64,000 nt of DNA, taken from assembly GCA_937922675.1 (NCBI GenBank), contig CALAJN010000004.1, positions 1 to 64,000 on the forward strand. Reading direction: 5' to 3'. The notes under the pieces are model-generated. The model ran no database searches and had not been told where the DNA came from. It saw only the letters and a list, made by a program, of their open reading frames with translations. Shown here piece after piece: positions 20,731-29,580 of the stretch (positions are counted from its first letter, which is position 1; the number at the start of each line of letters is the position of its first letter). A program made the position numbers and the translations under genes. The DNA is from an uncultured Granulosicoccaceae bacterium. Its GTDB lineage: Bacteria; Pseudomonadota; Gammaproteobacteria; Granulosicoccales; Granulosicoccaceae.

Positions 20731-21107
20731 GTATGAAACGCATCATTCTCGAATGCGGCACGGGCAATGACCTGTACGGTCGCGACTACACCAAGGCAGC
20801 CTGCCGTGCGGTGCAGGATGCCTTGCACCACAGCTCCTTGTCGTTGTTTACAACCCTTGAGCTGGACCGAGATGCGATGCGCGTCGAGGTCACCATCGGC
20901 GTGCAGGACCCGGACGCCATTGACGCGCAGCGTGTGGCAGCCGAGATACCCTTTGGTGAGGTTGTGGTCACAGCGCGCCGAGGTGGTCTCGATGTGCCCG
21001 ACACCACTCGAGTACCCGTTGACGGCGTGACCGAACGAACCGTCATCGCCACCGCTGCGGTTGCCGCCTATGTGGATCTTCCCGAGGGCAGGTTCAGTCT
21101 CGGGTGA
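20727..21107 (+). CDS. Lin0512-family protein, copy 2
   Basis: 126 residues clearly paralogous to the preceding gene (KRIILECGTGNDLYGRDYTK, HHSSLSLFTTL, VIATAAVAAYV), with a few extra residues in the loop before VIAT. The tandem suggests an obligate pair. The 3' end overlaps the converging aminotransferase gene by 14 bases, so both stops lie within each other's coding sequence. Confidence 0.82.
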   Translation: MSMKRIILECGTGNDLYGRDYTKAACRAVQDALHHSSLSLFTTLELDRDAMRVEVTIGVQDPDAIDAQRVAAEIPFGEVVVTARRGGLDVPDTTRVPVDGVTERTVIATAAVAAYVDLPEGRFSLG

Positions 21108-22287
21108 CCACTGCTATCGCATCACACAGGGCCGCCATCCTGTCGGTATCGTCCGGTAGCCCTGCCACATTGATGCGCCCGTCGCCAACGATGTAGATCC
21201 CATGGTCCTCGCGCAGCGCATCGATCTGCGCGGTATCCAAGAGCAGCCTGCTGAACATGCCTTTTTGCGTCGCAACAGCGTCAAAGCGGTCCGAATTTGA
21301 TCGTTTGCGCATGTGATCTGCAAAGCTTTGCCTCAGGGCGACCATTCGCAGACGCATGGCTTCGAGCTCGACTCGCCAGTCAGCGTAAAGGGTTTCATCG
21401 TCCAGCACGATCCGTGTGCTGTTGGCACCATGATCCGGTGGCATCGAATAGTTGGCTCGGATAACCGCGCTGAGCTTGCCGAGTGCACGCTTGGCTTGAG
21501 CTGCGTCCGGCGCTACCAGCATCGCCGCTCCCACGCGCTCGCGATACAAGCCGAAATTCTTCGAGCAACTGGCGGCAACGGCCATGGCCGGCAAGCGTGA
21601 GGCGAGCATGCGCGTTGCGGCAGCATCTTCTTCAAGACCCTCACCAAAACCCTGGTAGGCGAGATCCACGAACGGGAACAACCCCCGTGACTCCATGACG
21701 TCGGCGACACGCGACCACTGCTCGGTCGTGAGATCGGCTCCGGTTGGATTGTGGCAGCACCCATGCAGTACAACGATGTCGCCGCTGGGCAGTTGCGATA
21801 GCGCATTGAGCATACCCTCGATATCGACATTCCCGGTGCTGTTGTCGAAGTAGGGATAGCGATGCAAAGTGAGGCCTGCCGCGCCGAGTAGCGGCACGTG
21901 ATTGGGCCAGCTCGGATCGGATACGTGTATAGACGCGTTGGGTGAGGCCTCACGCAACAACTCAGCGATCACACGCAAGGCACCGCTGCCACCGACTGAC
22001 TGTGCGCAACCAACGCGTTCGGTGGCAAAGCCCTCACCAAACACCTGACGCACCATGGCCTCGTTGAATGCGGCATCACCTATCGGCCCGACATACGCCT
22101 TGGTGGTCTGTGAGTCGTGCAGACGCTTCTCAGCCGCCTTGATGCTGCGCATCACAGGGGTCTTACCTGCCTCATCCTTGTACACGCCGACCCCCAGATC
22201 CAGCTTTTCGGATCGGGTGTCCGCGCGAAACGCCGCCATCAGGGCGAGTATGACGTCGGGCTTGGGGTCAGCGAGGGAGGCGAACAT
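21094..22287 (-). CDS. Aromatic amino acid/aspartate aminotransferase
   Basis: PLP-dependent class I aminotransferase of the AspC/TyrB type, 397 residues. PLP Lys243 is in SCSKNFGLYRERVG; Asp208 and Tyr211 (FVDLAYQGFGEGL) and Asn180 (HNPTG) are in place, and the N-terminal LGVGVYKDEAG is characteristic. It would move amino groups between aspartate or aromatic amino acids and 2-oxoglutarate. It lies downstream of the amino acid binding-protein gene on the same strand, separated by a dyad. Confidence 0.87.
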   Translation of the reverse strand: MFASLADPKPDVILALMAAFRADTRSEKLDLGVGVYKDEAGKTPVMRSIKAAEKRLHDSQTTKAYVGPIGDAAFNEAMVRQVFGEGFATERVGCAQSVGGSGALRVIAELLREASPNASIHVSDPSWPNHVPLLGAAGLTLHRYPYFDNSTGNVDIEGMLNALSQLPSGDIVVLHGCCHNPTGADLTTEQWSRVADVMESRGLFPFVDLAYQGFGEGLEEDAAATRMLASRLPAMAVAASCSKNFGLYRERVGAAMLVAPDAAQAKRALGKLSAVIRANYSMPPDHGANSTRIVLDDETLYADWRVELEAMRLRMVALRQSFADHMRKRSNSDRFDAVATQKGMFSRLLLDTAQIDALREDHGIYIVGDGRINVAGLPDDTDRMAALCDAIAVVTRD

Positions 22288-22319
22288 CAGAGCGGGAATC
22301 AGTCTTGTTGGGTGTTGAA

Positions 22320-22343
22320 CCCAGCCGCCTGAAGGCGACTGGG
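22320..22343 (-). terminator. Hairpin between binding-protein and aminotransferase genes
   Basis: CCCAG-C-CGCC with a TGAA loop and GGCG-A-CTGGG forms a 9-bp stem with one mismatch, 16 bases past the binding-protein stop. No T run; it may stabilise or attenuate the message. Confidence 0.35.
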
Positions 22344-22359
22344 CAGGTGCCGGGTCGTG

Positions 22360-23184
22360 TCAGTTGGAGAGTTGCCACTTGGTGCCGAGCTCATCGAAGA
22401 ATCCGCGTTCGGTCTTGAGCTTGATCCAGGTGTTGAGGAAGTTGATCCACACCTGATCGCTCTGCGGCACGAGCATGGCGATAGGTGTACGGGCGCGCGG
22501 CTCGGCAACGGGGACCACCATCAGCTCGTCGTACTTTGCAACCAGCTTGTAGGCTTCCACGTTGGAGGTGATGTGCGCATCCGCACGGCCGGCGAGTACT
22601 TCCTGAAAGTCCCGTGCCGGCGCCTCGATGATCTTGTGCTCCGCTGAGGGAAAGAAGTCCTTGATCTGCTGTTCCTGAGTGGTACCGAGGGTGGCAGCAA
22701 CGGTTACCTCTGGCATGTCCAGATCAGTCCAATCGTTGAACACGCCCGCGTTCTTCTTCAAGGTCAGTGGCACAGTAGCGAGCGAGAAGTAGCTGTCTGT
22801 GTAGCCAGCCGCCTTGGCACGTGCGGCGCTGATCGAGGCGCTGCCGGTCATGTGGTATTTGCCGGCAGCGATACCGTTGACCAGGGTTTTCCAGTCGGTA
22901 GCAACGAACTCGACCTCAACCTCGAGATCCTTGGCGAGCTCTGTAACCACATCGATGTCGTAGCCCTTGTACGTGTTGGTTGCCGGATCCTTCATCGTCA
23001 TTGGATCCCAGTCGCCGGTAGTACCCACCAGCAGTTTGCCCTCGGCAAGGATCTCATCGAGAACAGAGTCGGCGGCATGAGCGCTGCCGAGGCTGTCCAC
23101 GCTGAACAGCGAAAAAGAGCTCGCAGCGATCACTGCACTCAGCAGCCACGTGCGCCTGCCGGTACTTACTTCTCCAATTTGCAT
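22360..23184 (-). CDS. Polar amino acid ABC transporter substrate-binding protein
   Basis: Periplasmic type-3 solute receptor, 274 residues from the ATG at 23182-23184. An export signal with a Ser/Ala-rich core ends near SAHA. Hallmarks are [15 protein letters not shown], the [16 protein letters not shown] helix and [11 protein letters not shown]. The frame continues upstream to 23562 only across the divergent ATPase start and is rejected. It faces the ATPase and permease genes with about 67 bases between starts, so a shared promoter region is likely. Candidate ligand: a polar or acidic amino acid. Confidence 0.87.
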   Translation of the reverse strand: MQIGEVSTGRRTWLLSAVIAASSFSLFSVDSLGSAHAADSVLDEILAEGKLLVGTTGDWDPMTMKDPATNTYKGYDIDVVTELAKDLEVEVEFVATDWKTLVNGIAAGKYHMTGSASISAARAKAAGYTDSYFSLATVPLTLKKNAGVFNDWTDLDMPEVTVAATLGTTQEQQIKDFFPSAEHKIIEAPARDFQEVLAGRADAHITSNVEAYKLVAKYDELMVVPVAEPRARTPIAMLVPQSDQVWINFLNTWIKLKTERGFFDELGTKWQLSN

Positions 23185-23251
23185 TGCGGTTCGATATTCA
23201 ACTAGATTAGTCCCCCAGTATACCGGCCGAGCCCCGCTGCAACCCAATATC

Positions 23252-24031
23252 ATGTCAGAGCCTGCGGTTACTTCCGCTAACCACCTCACCAAACGGCCGC
23301 TCGTGGTGCTTGACGCTGTTGACAAGCGGTTTGTCGATTTTGCAGCCCTCGACGGCATCACGCTCTCCGTGGCCGCTGGCGAGAAGGTCGTTGTCTGCGG
23401 ACCATCGGGTTCGGGCAAGTCCACGTTGATCCGTTGCATCAACCAGCTTGAGCGCCCGGACGCCGGCATGGTCTGGTTTGATGGCGTCGATCTGGTTGCG
23501 GCGTCGAGTCGTGACTTGCGCCGGTTGCGCACCGATATCGGCATGGTGTTCCAGCAGTTCAATCTGTTTCCTCATCTCACGGTGCTCGATAACCTCACGC
23601 TTGGACCGATGCGCGTGCGTGGTTTGTCCGCGCGGGAGGCTGAGGAACTGGCCAGGCGTTACCTGGAGCGCGTGCATATTCCAGAACAAGCGGACAAGTA
23701 CCCACGGCAGCTGTCCGGAGGACAACAACAGCGTGTGGCGATTGCCCGCAGTCTGTGCATGGAGCCAAAGCTGATGCTGTTTGATGAACCGACCTCGGCG
23801 CTGGACCCTGAAATGATCGTCGAAGTGCTCGATGTCATGGGCGAGCTGGCTCAGACCGGCATGACCATGATCGTGGTGACCCATGAGATGGGATTTGCCC
23901 GACGAGTGGCTGACCGCATCGTCTTCATGGATGCGGGTCAGATTGTTGAAGACACCAGGCCAGAGACCTTTTTTACCGCACCTGCCTCGCCTCGTGGGGC
24001 GGAGTTTCTTGACAGGATATTGAATCACTGA
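23252..24031 (+). CDS. Polar amino acid ABC transporter ATP-binding protein (GlnQ type)
   Basis: 259 residues: Walker [11 protein letters not shown]-loop [17 protein letters not shown], signature [15 protein letters not shown], Walker [15 protein letters not shown] and His in VTHEMGFA. This is the GlnQ/HisP subfamily. The ATG at 23252 fits the family; a frame open from 23150 overlaps the divergent gene. The stop overlaps the permease start (TGATG). Confidence 0.9.
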   Translation: MSEPAVTSANHLTKRPLVVLDAVDKRFVDFAALDGITLSVAAGEKVVVCGPSGSGKSTLIRCINQLERPDAGMVWFDGVDLVAASSRDLRRLRTDIGMVFQQFNLFPHLTVLDNLTLGPMRVRGLSAREAEELARRYLERVHIPEQADKYPRQLSGGQQQRVAIARSLCMEPKLMLFDEPTSALDPEMIVEVLDVMGELAQTGMTMIVVTHEMGFARRVADRIVFMDAGQIVEDTRPETFFTAPASPRGAEFLDRILNH

Positions 24032-24774
24032 TGGGCGCAACACGACTCGCGCTTTTGTTGTCTGGACCGCTGTTGTTGTCAGGCTGTAGCGGGAACCTCA
24101 AGTGGTATGTGGTCTCGCCCATGACCGACGCGGGGCGAGCGAATCTCTTGTTCCTGCTTGGCGGCTTGAAGTACACCTTGTTGCTGTCGTTCACCGCCAT
24201 TGTCATTTCGGTGTTCGTGGGGCTGCTGGTAGCCTTGCCTGGCATATCCGGCAATCGCGGGTTGCGAGCCTGCAACCGGGTCTATGTCGAGTGTGTACGT
24301 GCGGTACCGATTCTTGTTCTGATTCTCTGGGTCTACTATGGCCTGCCGATCGTGATGGGTATATCCGTGTCGGTTTTCTGGGCGGGTGTGATCGCGCTTG
24401 CGCTATCAGATTCTGCCTTTGAGGCAGAGATCTTTCGCGCGGGTATCCAGTCCATCGAGCGTGGCCAGCTTGAGGCGGCTGACTCCCTTGGTCTTGGCTA
24501 TGTCGACAGGATGCGCTATGTCGTCCTGCCGCAAGCGATCAAACGCGTGTTGCCGCCATTGGGCAATCAGTTGGTATACATGCTCAAGATGTCGTCACTG
24601 GTATCGATCATCGGCATGGAAGAGTTGACGCGACGAGCGAACGAGTTGGTTACAGCGGAATATCGACCGCTGGAGGTCTATACCGTGCTGGTGCTCGAGT
24701 ATCTGGTGTTGATACTCATCGTGTCTTCTGGTGTGCGCTGGATGGAGCGGCGTATGAGCGACGAGGAACGCTAG
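24031..24774 (+). CDS. Polar amino acid ABC transporter permease with lipobox-like N-terminus
   Basis: HisM/GlnP-type inner-membrane permease, 247 residues, with the EAA-type loop (GQLEAADSLGLGYVDRMRYVVLPQA). It is the only permease gene here, so the transporter probably uses a homodimer. The N-terminus reads LLLSGPLLLSGCSGN, which resembles a lipoprotein lipobox and is unusual in this family; a later start at Met31 (24121) would remove it, but the TGATG overlap supports 24031. The final Arg and stop codons form the first unit of a 12-bp repeat array. Confidence 0.86.
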   Translation: MGATRLALLLSGPLLLSGCSGNLKWYVVSPMTDAGRANLLFLLGGLKYTLLLSFTAIVISVFVGLLVALPGISGNRGLRACNRVYVECVRAVPILVLILWVYYGLPIVMGISVSVFWAGVIALALSDSAFEAEIFRAGIQSIERGQLEAADSLGLGYVDRMRYVVLPQAIKRVLPPLGNQLVYMLKMSSLVSIIGMEELTRRANELVTAEYRPLEVYTVLVLEYLVLILIVSSGVRWMERRMSDEER

Positions 24775-24816
24775 GTCGCTCGCTAGTTCGCTCGCTAGTT
24801 CGCTCGCTGGGCCGCT
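24769..24816. repeat. 12-bp tandem repeat, four units
   Basis: Four consecutive dodecamers: CGCTAGGTCGCT, CGCTAGTTCGCT twice, CGCTGGGCCGCT. The first overlaps the permease stop codon. Read on the minus strand they give Ser-Glu-Arg-Thr periods. Confidence 0.85.
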
Positions 24817-24927
24817 GAGTGTCACGGCCGTTGCGCTGCCCATTGTGTCGGGCAATGGCTCGTTTGGTGCGATAGCGAGTTGGCGCAGTGACAGCGCGCC
24901 CTGATGCGCCGTCACTGCCGCCGCGCC

Positions 24928-24975
24928 TGGCTGAGAGCCCGGCTGAGCGCTCGGTTGAGCGCTCGGTTGAGCGCT
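24928..24975. repeat. Second 12-bp tandem repeat, four units
   Basis: Units TGGCTGAGAGCC, CGGCTGAGCGCT and CGGTTGAGCGCT twice, directly before the end of the glycine-rich gene. The unit differs from the array at 24769 but has the same length and GAGCG/CGCT flavour. The 111 bases between the arrays hold nothing recognised. Confidence 0.82.
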
Positions 24976-24979
24976 TCAA

Positions 24980-25276
24980 TTACATGATGGCGCCAAGCAG
25001 GCCCTGAGCGATGGCACCTGCACCTGCACCACCGGCAAGCCCACCGATAATCTGCTTGATGTTGAATTTGCCACTGGCGGCATTGGCGCCAGCCGCTGCG
25101 GCATCACCGCCACGGCCGAGGAGCCCGCCGACCGCCCCACCGCCAAGCAAGCCGCCAGCGATACCCGCAATACCGTCCAGGCCGCCAGCGCTTGAGCCGA
25201 GAAGACTCTGAACCAGCTCTCCGCCAAGAAAGCCGCCGCCACCGCCAAGAACCGCCGATATTATCGTGCCCAACAT
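24980..25276 (-). CDS. Small glycine-rich (glycine-zipper) protein
   Basis: 98 residues, nearly half Gly and Ala, with long runs such as GIAGGLLGGGAVGGLLG that would form glycine-zipper membrane helices. The start at 25276 is fixed by a good Shine-Dalgarno (AGGAGA, 7 bases upstream). Possible roles are membrane or envelope structure; no homologous function is recognised. Its stop is followed immediately by the 12-bp repeats, and its upstream region (25277-25401) is distinctly AT-rich and probably holds its promoter. Confidence 0.65.
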   Translation of the reverse strand: MLGTIISAVLGGGGGFLGGELVQSLLGSSAGGLDGIAGIAGGLLGGGAVGGLLGRGGDAAAAGANAASGKFNIKQIIGGLAGGAGAGAIAQGLLGAIM

Positions 25277-25401
25277 AGGTATTTCTCCTGAGAAGTAGCC
25301 TCTATACAAGACTGGCTACGAAGACGATAATATAGACCATTGAAAGCCTTGCTTGCTGTAAATAATTGTGCATGGGCTTGTATTGAAAAACACTGTAAAG
25401 A

Positions 25402-26109
25402 TTAGATTTTCTCTGCAATTGGTTGCAAGAGATCCCAGCGGTTGCCATATACATCTTCAAATACAACTACTGTTCCATAGGCCTCGCGGCGTGGTCGCTC
25501 AAGAAAATGTACTCCTGACGCCTTGAATCGGGAATAGTCTCGCTCCAGATCGTCCGTTTCGAGAAAGAAGGCGACACGCCCCCCTGTCTGATTGCCGACG
25601 CGAGACAGTTGATTGTCATCGGTTGCAAGTGCCAACAACAAGCGCGTTCCGTGACTGCCCGCAGCGATGATGACCCAGCGCTTGTCGGCTTCGGCGGAAT
25701 CTTCCTCGAGTGTGAAGCCAAGCTTCTGGGTAAACCAGCCAATCGCTTCGTCGTAGTCCTTGACTACCAGAGTCACAGTTGCAATATGGCGTGACGCGGG
25801 GGTGGGTGAGCTCCCCGCGGAAAGGTCTGCAATGACATGCGCCCACTGTGCGCCGTGCAGGTCGCGGTCACCGAGGCTACCCTGGATAACCGGGCGCGCC
25901 AGTCCAAATTTGATGACTTGAAGATCCTGCAGGGCAAAGCGCGTGATCGATCTTGCATCCACGCCGAGAGCGGTGGCAACGGTTTCACCATCAAGCGTTG
26001 CCTCCAGTTGCGCATAGCTTGCGGCGTCCTTGCAAAAACAATCTATGGTGACTCTGAAAGGACCAGCGTTCTTCGCTCTGACGAGGCGGCAGAGTTCAGA
26101 TACCTTCAT
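25402..26109 (-). CDS. DUF4387-VOC fusion protein
   Basis: 235 residues with two domains. Residues 1-100 match the DUF4387 family (ELCRLVRAKNAGPFRVTIDC, ITRFALQDLQVIKFGLARPV), normally a stand-alone protein of about 100 residues next to AtuA-type genes. After a short SSPTPAS linker, residues 106-235 are a VOC/glyoxalase domain (ATVTLVVKDYDEAIGWFTQKL, GVHFLERPRREAYG, FEDVYGNRWDLLQ), with Glu and aromatic residues in the usual metal-site strand. It overlaps the AtuA-family gene by four bases and ends the tct operon. The VOC part may act as an isomerase or lyase on the same substrate. Confidence 0.82.
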   Translation of the reverse strand: MKVSELCRLVRAKNAGPFRVTIDCFCKDAASYAQLEATLDGETVATALGVDARSITRFALQDLQVIKFGLARPVIQGSLGDRDLHGAQWAHVIADLSAGSSPTPASRHIATVTLVVKDYDEAIGWFTQKLGFTLEEDSAEADKRWVIIAAGSHGTRLLLALATDDNQLSRVGNQTGGRVAFFLETDDLERDYSRFKASGVHFLERPRREAYGTVVVFEDVYGNRWDLLQPIAEKI

Positions 26110-27488
26110 GCGGGTTTGTGCTCGATGACGTCAAGGCGGCAGGCATCGCTCCAGTGGTCCACCGTCATCACATGATCCAGGCAAAAAGAGAAGACCGTGC
26201 CGCGTGGCGTCTCTGCCGGGGTGTAGGGGAAAGCGAAACTAGGCATGCTGGTGTCTTCGGGCAGGCCGTGGTGCAGCAGTAGCGGATTTGCGAGCTGCGC
26301 GATGCTCAAGGCGATCTCGTCAGAATCAGCGGTCACGAGCAGCAGTACCCCGATTTCAACAGGTATGCGCGTGTCGAATTCCGCCGCTCCGAGGGTGGCG
26401 TCCCGCCCGATTCTGCGTAATTCCAGCGTGTAGTGGATGGGGCCAAGATGGCGTGACACGTCGTCGCGCAGGCGCGCTTCAAGCGTGTTGCACCAGCGTT
26501 CAATCTGCTCGATGTAGCGCGCCTCACGTATCAGTACCAGCGAGCTACATTGCTGGCCGAGTCGACGCGCACCTTCAAGCTTGACGGTGTATTCGTCACC
26601 TGGAATCCAGCGTGAACCTGTGACTCGTACACCCTCATCGGTCTCGATATAGCGCGCGCTGCTGACATCAAGATGTCCGCCGGGTTCGTGCAGAACGAAA
26701 GGGTCAGTATTTTCGTAGAGCATGTGTGCCGAGACCGTATACGGGGTGCAAACAGCACCCTCGGCCAGGGCTTTGACCGTGAATCCCGTACGGTCAATAT
26801 CTACACTCACTACTCCGGAGGCGGGCGCGGTAGAACAAAGCGCGCCACATTCAATCGTCTTGGCTGCGTGCCAGGCGGCTCCCGGGTCTGCCCCGCGAGC
26901 TATCGCAAGCGCCGCGAACAGGGCGGTGTCTGTTGTACGCCCGGCGATGACGACATCAGCGCCGGTAGCTAACGCTGCCGCCACTGGCTCGGCTCCCGCA
27001 AGGGCGACAATATGGGTGCATTCGCCGACAGCGATGCTCAAAGCCTTGTCAACGGCAATGTTGCCGAGTGAAGACACGCGCTCTTGTGCAATCGCGGCGT
27101 GTACCGCTTCAGGTTTGAGCTCGGTGGACAGGGTAGCGATACGCAATGTCACCGCATGCTCATTGGCCCAGTTGCGGGTGAGCTCGAGCATCCATTGCAC
27201 CTGCGCATCTACACCGCAGGTACCGGCAGAGCCAATCACCAATGGGCAAGCCGCTGCGCGCCGCGCATCCAGTAGCTCTCGCCATTCGCCGGCGGTGACA
27301 GCCGGCGCGTACTTGGATGTGCCGGTTCCAAGGTAGGCGGGACCGGAATCGGTGGACCCGCCATCGATGGCAATCAGGTCAGGCTTGAGTTCAATACCGC
27401 ACGCCAGCGCCTGGCGGTCAAATCCCAGGCCCAGTACACCGGAGGGTACGAGAATGCGAGTGCACTCGGTGTGTGAGGGTGAGGACAC
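26106..27488 (-). CDS. AtuA-family (DUF1446) protein
   Basis: 460 residues of the acyclic-terpene-utilisation AtuA family: LVPSGVLGLGFD, AIDGGSTDSGPAYLG, VIGSAGTCGVD and the VIAGRTTDTALFAALA stretch. AtuA-type proteins with DUF4387 partners often lie next to tripartite tricarboxylate transporters, and their reactions remain poorly defined (acyl-CoA hydration or carboxylation steps have been suggested). Here it follows tctA by 35 bases and is coupled to the DUF4387-VOC gene, so it should act on the carboxylate imported by TctABC. Confidence 0.82.
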   Translation of the reverse strand: MSSPSHTECTRILVPSGVLGLGFDRQALACGIELKPDLIAIDGGSTDSGPAYLGTGTSKYAPAVTAGEWRELLDARRAAACPLVIGSAGTCGVDAQVQWMLELTRNWANEHAVTLRIATLSTELKPEAVHAAIAQERVSSLGNIAVDKALSIAVGECTHIVALAGAEPVAAALATGADVVIAGRTTDTALFAALAIARGADPGAAWHAAKTIECGALCSTAPASGVVSVDIDRTGFTVKALAEGAVCTPYTVSAHMLYENTDPFVLHEPGGHLDVSSARYIETDEGVRVTGSRWIPGDEYTVKLEGARRLGQQCSSLVLIREARYIEQIERWCNTLEARLRDDVSRHLGPIHYTLELRRIGRDATLGAAEFDTRIPVEIGVLLLVTADSDEIALSIAQLANPLLLHHGLPEDTSMPSFAFPYTPAETPRGTVFSFCLDHVMTVDHWSDACRLDVIEHKPA

Positions 27489-27523
27489 GATAAAGGGGCA
27501 TTCCCGGATGTTGTGCTGCGAGT

Positions 27524-29047
27524 CTAGCCGTCGCTAGCCTCGTCAGGCTCGACGCGACTCGGCTTGGTAATGAAGCGCTTGAGAAAAAGCGGTGCAATGA
27601 ACCCGACGATCGCAGCAATCCACAGTCCGATAGCGATCTTTGAGGAGTAGAGGTATTGCCAATCACCACCGGATAACACCATGGCCCGGCGTAGCGAGTC
27701 TTCCATGTGATTGCCCAGCAGTATGCCGAGGATGATGGGTACCGTGGGTACGTCCAGCTTGCGCAGCAGATACCCCAGCACACCGAACGCGATCATCAGC
27801 AGCAGGTCAAATGAGCTGCCCGACAGTGAGTAGATGCCAACAAAGGACACCATGGTTACCCCCGGTAACAGCACGCCGGGTGGCACCGAAAGCACCTTGA
27901 CGAAGATGCGCACCATCGGCACGTTGAGAATCAACAGCACGATATTGGCAATGAGCAGAGCGGCAATCAGTCCCCAGACCACCTCCGGGCGCTCTGTAAA
28001 CAGCAGTGGACCAGGGGTGATGTTCAGTGTCATCAACAAGGCAAGCAGTACAGCCGTTGTGCCCGAGCCGGGCACGCCAAGTGTCAACATGGGCACCAAC
28101 GCACCACCGGCTGCCGCATTGTTGCCAGCTTCCGGGGCAGCGACACCTCGCGGGTCACCCTTGCCGAAACGAGAGTTGTCACGCACCGTGCTTTTCTCTG
28201 CCATGTAGGCAAGAAAACTACCGAGAGACGCGCCGGCGCCTGGCAGGATGCCGGCAATGAAGCCGATGACGGTCGAGCGCAACATGGTCCCGGAGGTGCG
28301 CACGATATCCTTGACCGGGATGGTGATCTTGTCGATCTTTACACCGATCGCAGAGGACTTGCCATGGCTTTCAATAAAGATAAAGACCTCTGAAACTGCA
28401 AACAAGCCGACGATAGCCACGAGAAAATCCACACCGTCCATCAAGTGCATGTTGCCACCCGTCAGCCTTGGCATGCCGCTCGAATTGTCGAGCCCGATCA
28501 TGGCGATTGCCAGGCCAATACAGGCGGCCAATGCCGCTTTTCGCTGGTTGTTCGAGGCGATGCCGCCCAGTGTCGAGAAGGCGAGAAGATACAGCGCAAA
28601 GTACTCTGCCGGCCCGAAGAGAAAGGCCACCTGAGCAAGCATTGGTGCAAGCAGCATCAGACCGATAGTGGCGAGAAACGCACCGACGAAGGAAGCCACA
28701 CCGGATAGCACGAGGGCGTCCGATGCGCGGCCAGCCTTTGCCATGGGATAGCCGTCGAGCGTCGTCATCAATGCAGGCTCGTCCCCAGGGATATTCAACA
28801 ATATCGAGCTGATACGGCCACCGTACATTGCGCCGTAGTACACACTGGTCATCAGGATCAACGCCTCGGTGGCGTCCAGCCCAAAGCTGAAGGCAAGCGG
28901 TATGAGTATCGCTACACCATTCGACGGTCCGAGCCCTGGCAGGGCACCGACCATGGTGCCGATGATGCACCCCGCAACAGCGAGCATCAGAGTAAAGGGG
29001 TTGAGTGCGACAGCAAAGCCGTCAGCCAGTAAAGAGAATGTCTCCAT
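27524..29047 (-). CDS. tctA: Tripartite tricarboxylate transporter large permease TctA
   Basis: 507-residue inner-membrane protein with about 12 membrane segments and the TctA motifs GTMVGALPGLGPSNGVAIL (residues 26-44), YYGAMYGGRISSILLNIPG and GVPGSGTTAVLLALLM. It couples carboxylate uptake to ion flow together with TctB and receptor TctC. The ATG at 29045-29047 overlaps the tctB stop by one base (TGATG); a longer frame to 29344 runs through tctB and is rejected. Confidence 0.92.
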   Translation of the reverse strand: METFSLLADGFAVALNPFTLMLAVAGCIIGTMVGALPGLGPSNGVAILIPLAFSFGLDATEALILMTSVYYGAMYGGRISSILLNIPGDEPALMTTLDGYPMAKAGRASDALVLSGVASFVGAFLATIGLMLLAPMLAQVAFLFGPAEYFALYLLAFSTLGGIASNNQRKAALAACIGLAIAMIGLDNSSGMPRLTGGNMHLMDGVDFLVAIVGLFAVSEVFIFIESHGKSSAIGVKIDKITIPVKDIVRTSGTMLRSTVIGFIAGILPGAGASLGSFLAYMAEKSTVRDNSRFGKGDPRGVAAPEAGNNAAAGGALVPMLTLGVPGSGTTAVLLALLMTLNITPGPLLFTERPEVVWGLIAALLIANIVLLILNVPMVRIFVKVLSVPPGVLLPGVTMVSFVGIYSLSGSSFDLLLMIAFGVLGYLLRKLDVPTVPIILGILLGNHMEDSLRRAMVLSGGDWQYLYSSKIAIGLWIAAIVGFIAPLFLKRFITKPSRVEPDEASDG

Positions 29048-29487
29048 CAGGCAATCCACCCTTTGGGTACAGCGGCGAGACTGAGTCCCAGCAAGAAGCG
29101 GAACACCGCGTACAAGCCGAGTGACAGACCGATACCGGTGGCCAGGGCATGGGTTGCACGTGGGCGGATCTGGTAGCTCAGGATGCTTGCGGCAACGGCT
29201 GTCGGGATGAGAAAGCCCAGCGGTTTGAGGCTGTAGGCGTAGCCCGTCAGTACGGCAACGGCCAGGCCCAGTGCCAACCAGGTGCGAAATCCCGGCCAGC
29301 TTGGGCCGGGTCGATCCGGCTTCAAGGCGATGAGCGCGCCACACAGCGCCGCGATACCGCCGAGCATCATCGGAAAGGTCTTGGAGCCAACCGGATCGCT
29401 TAGAAAACTGGTTGGAATACGGGTTGCAGCAAAGGCATAAGCCAGGCCCGCAAATACGGCGACAAGGCCGAGCACTCGATCACTCAT
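29047..29487 (-). CDS. tctB: Tripartite tricarboxylate transporter small permease TctB
   Basis: 146 residues with four predicted membrane helices and the TctB pattern: RIPTSFLSDPVGSKTFPMML after the first helix and KPLGFLIPTA between the later ones. The ATG at 29485-29487 (MSDRVLG) is preferred over 29523. It lies between tctC and tctA in the standard order. Confidence 0.87.
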   Translation of the reverse strand: MSDRVLGLVAVFAGLAYAFAATRIPTSFLSDPVGSKTFPMMLGGIAALCGALIALKPDRPGPSWPGFRTWLALGLAVAVLTGYAYSLKPLGFLIPTAVAASILSYQIRPRATHALATGIGLSLGLYAVFRFLLGLSLAAVPKGWIA

Positions 29488-29526
29488 GAATTTTGACCCT
29501 GTGCGGTATCCAATCAATAACACGGG

Positions 29527-29559
29527 AGTGAGGGCGAACCGAATCGATCCACCCTCACT
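29527..29559 (-). terminator. Intercistronic hairpin between tctC and tctB
   Basis: A perfect 8-bp stem (AGTGAGGG/CCCTCACT) with a 17-base loop sits in the only sizeable gap of the tct operon. Such stem-loops after receptor genes usually protect the 5' message or partly terminate, giving more receptor than permease. There is no T run. Confidence 0.45.
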
Positions 29560-29580
29560 GTCAGTCTCGCTATGACGGTC

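Noticed and set aside
24716-24979. 87-codon minus-strand frame with Ser-Glu-Arg repeats
   Set aside because: Not called as a gene: TTG start, no Shine-Dalgarno, and the coding look comes from 12-bp repeats. Kept as part of a finding.
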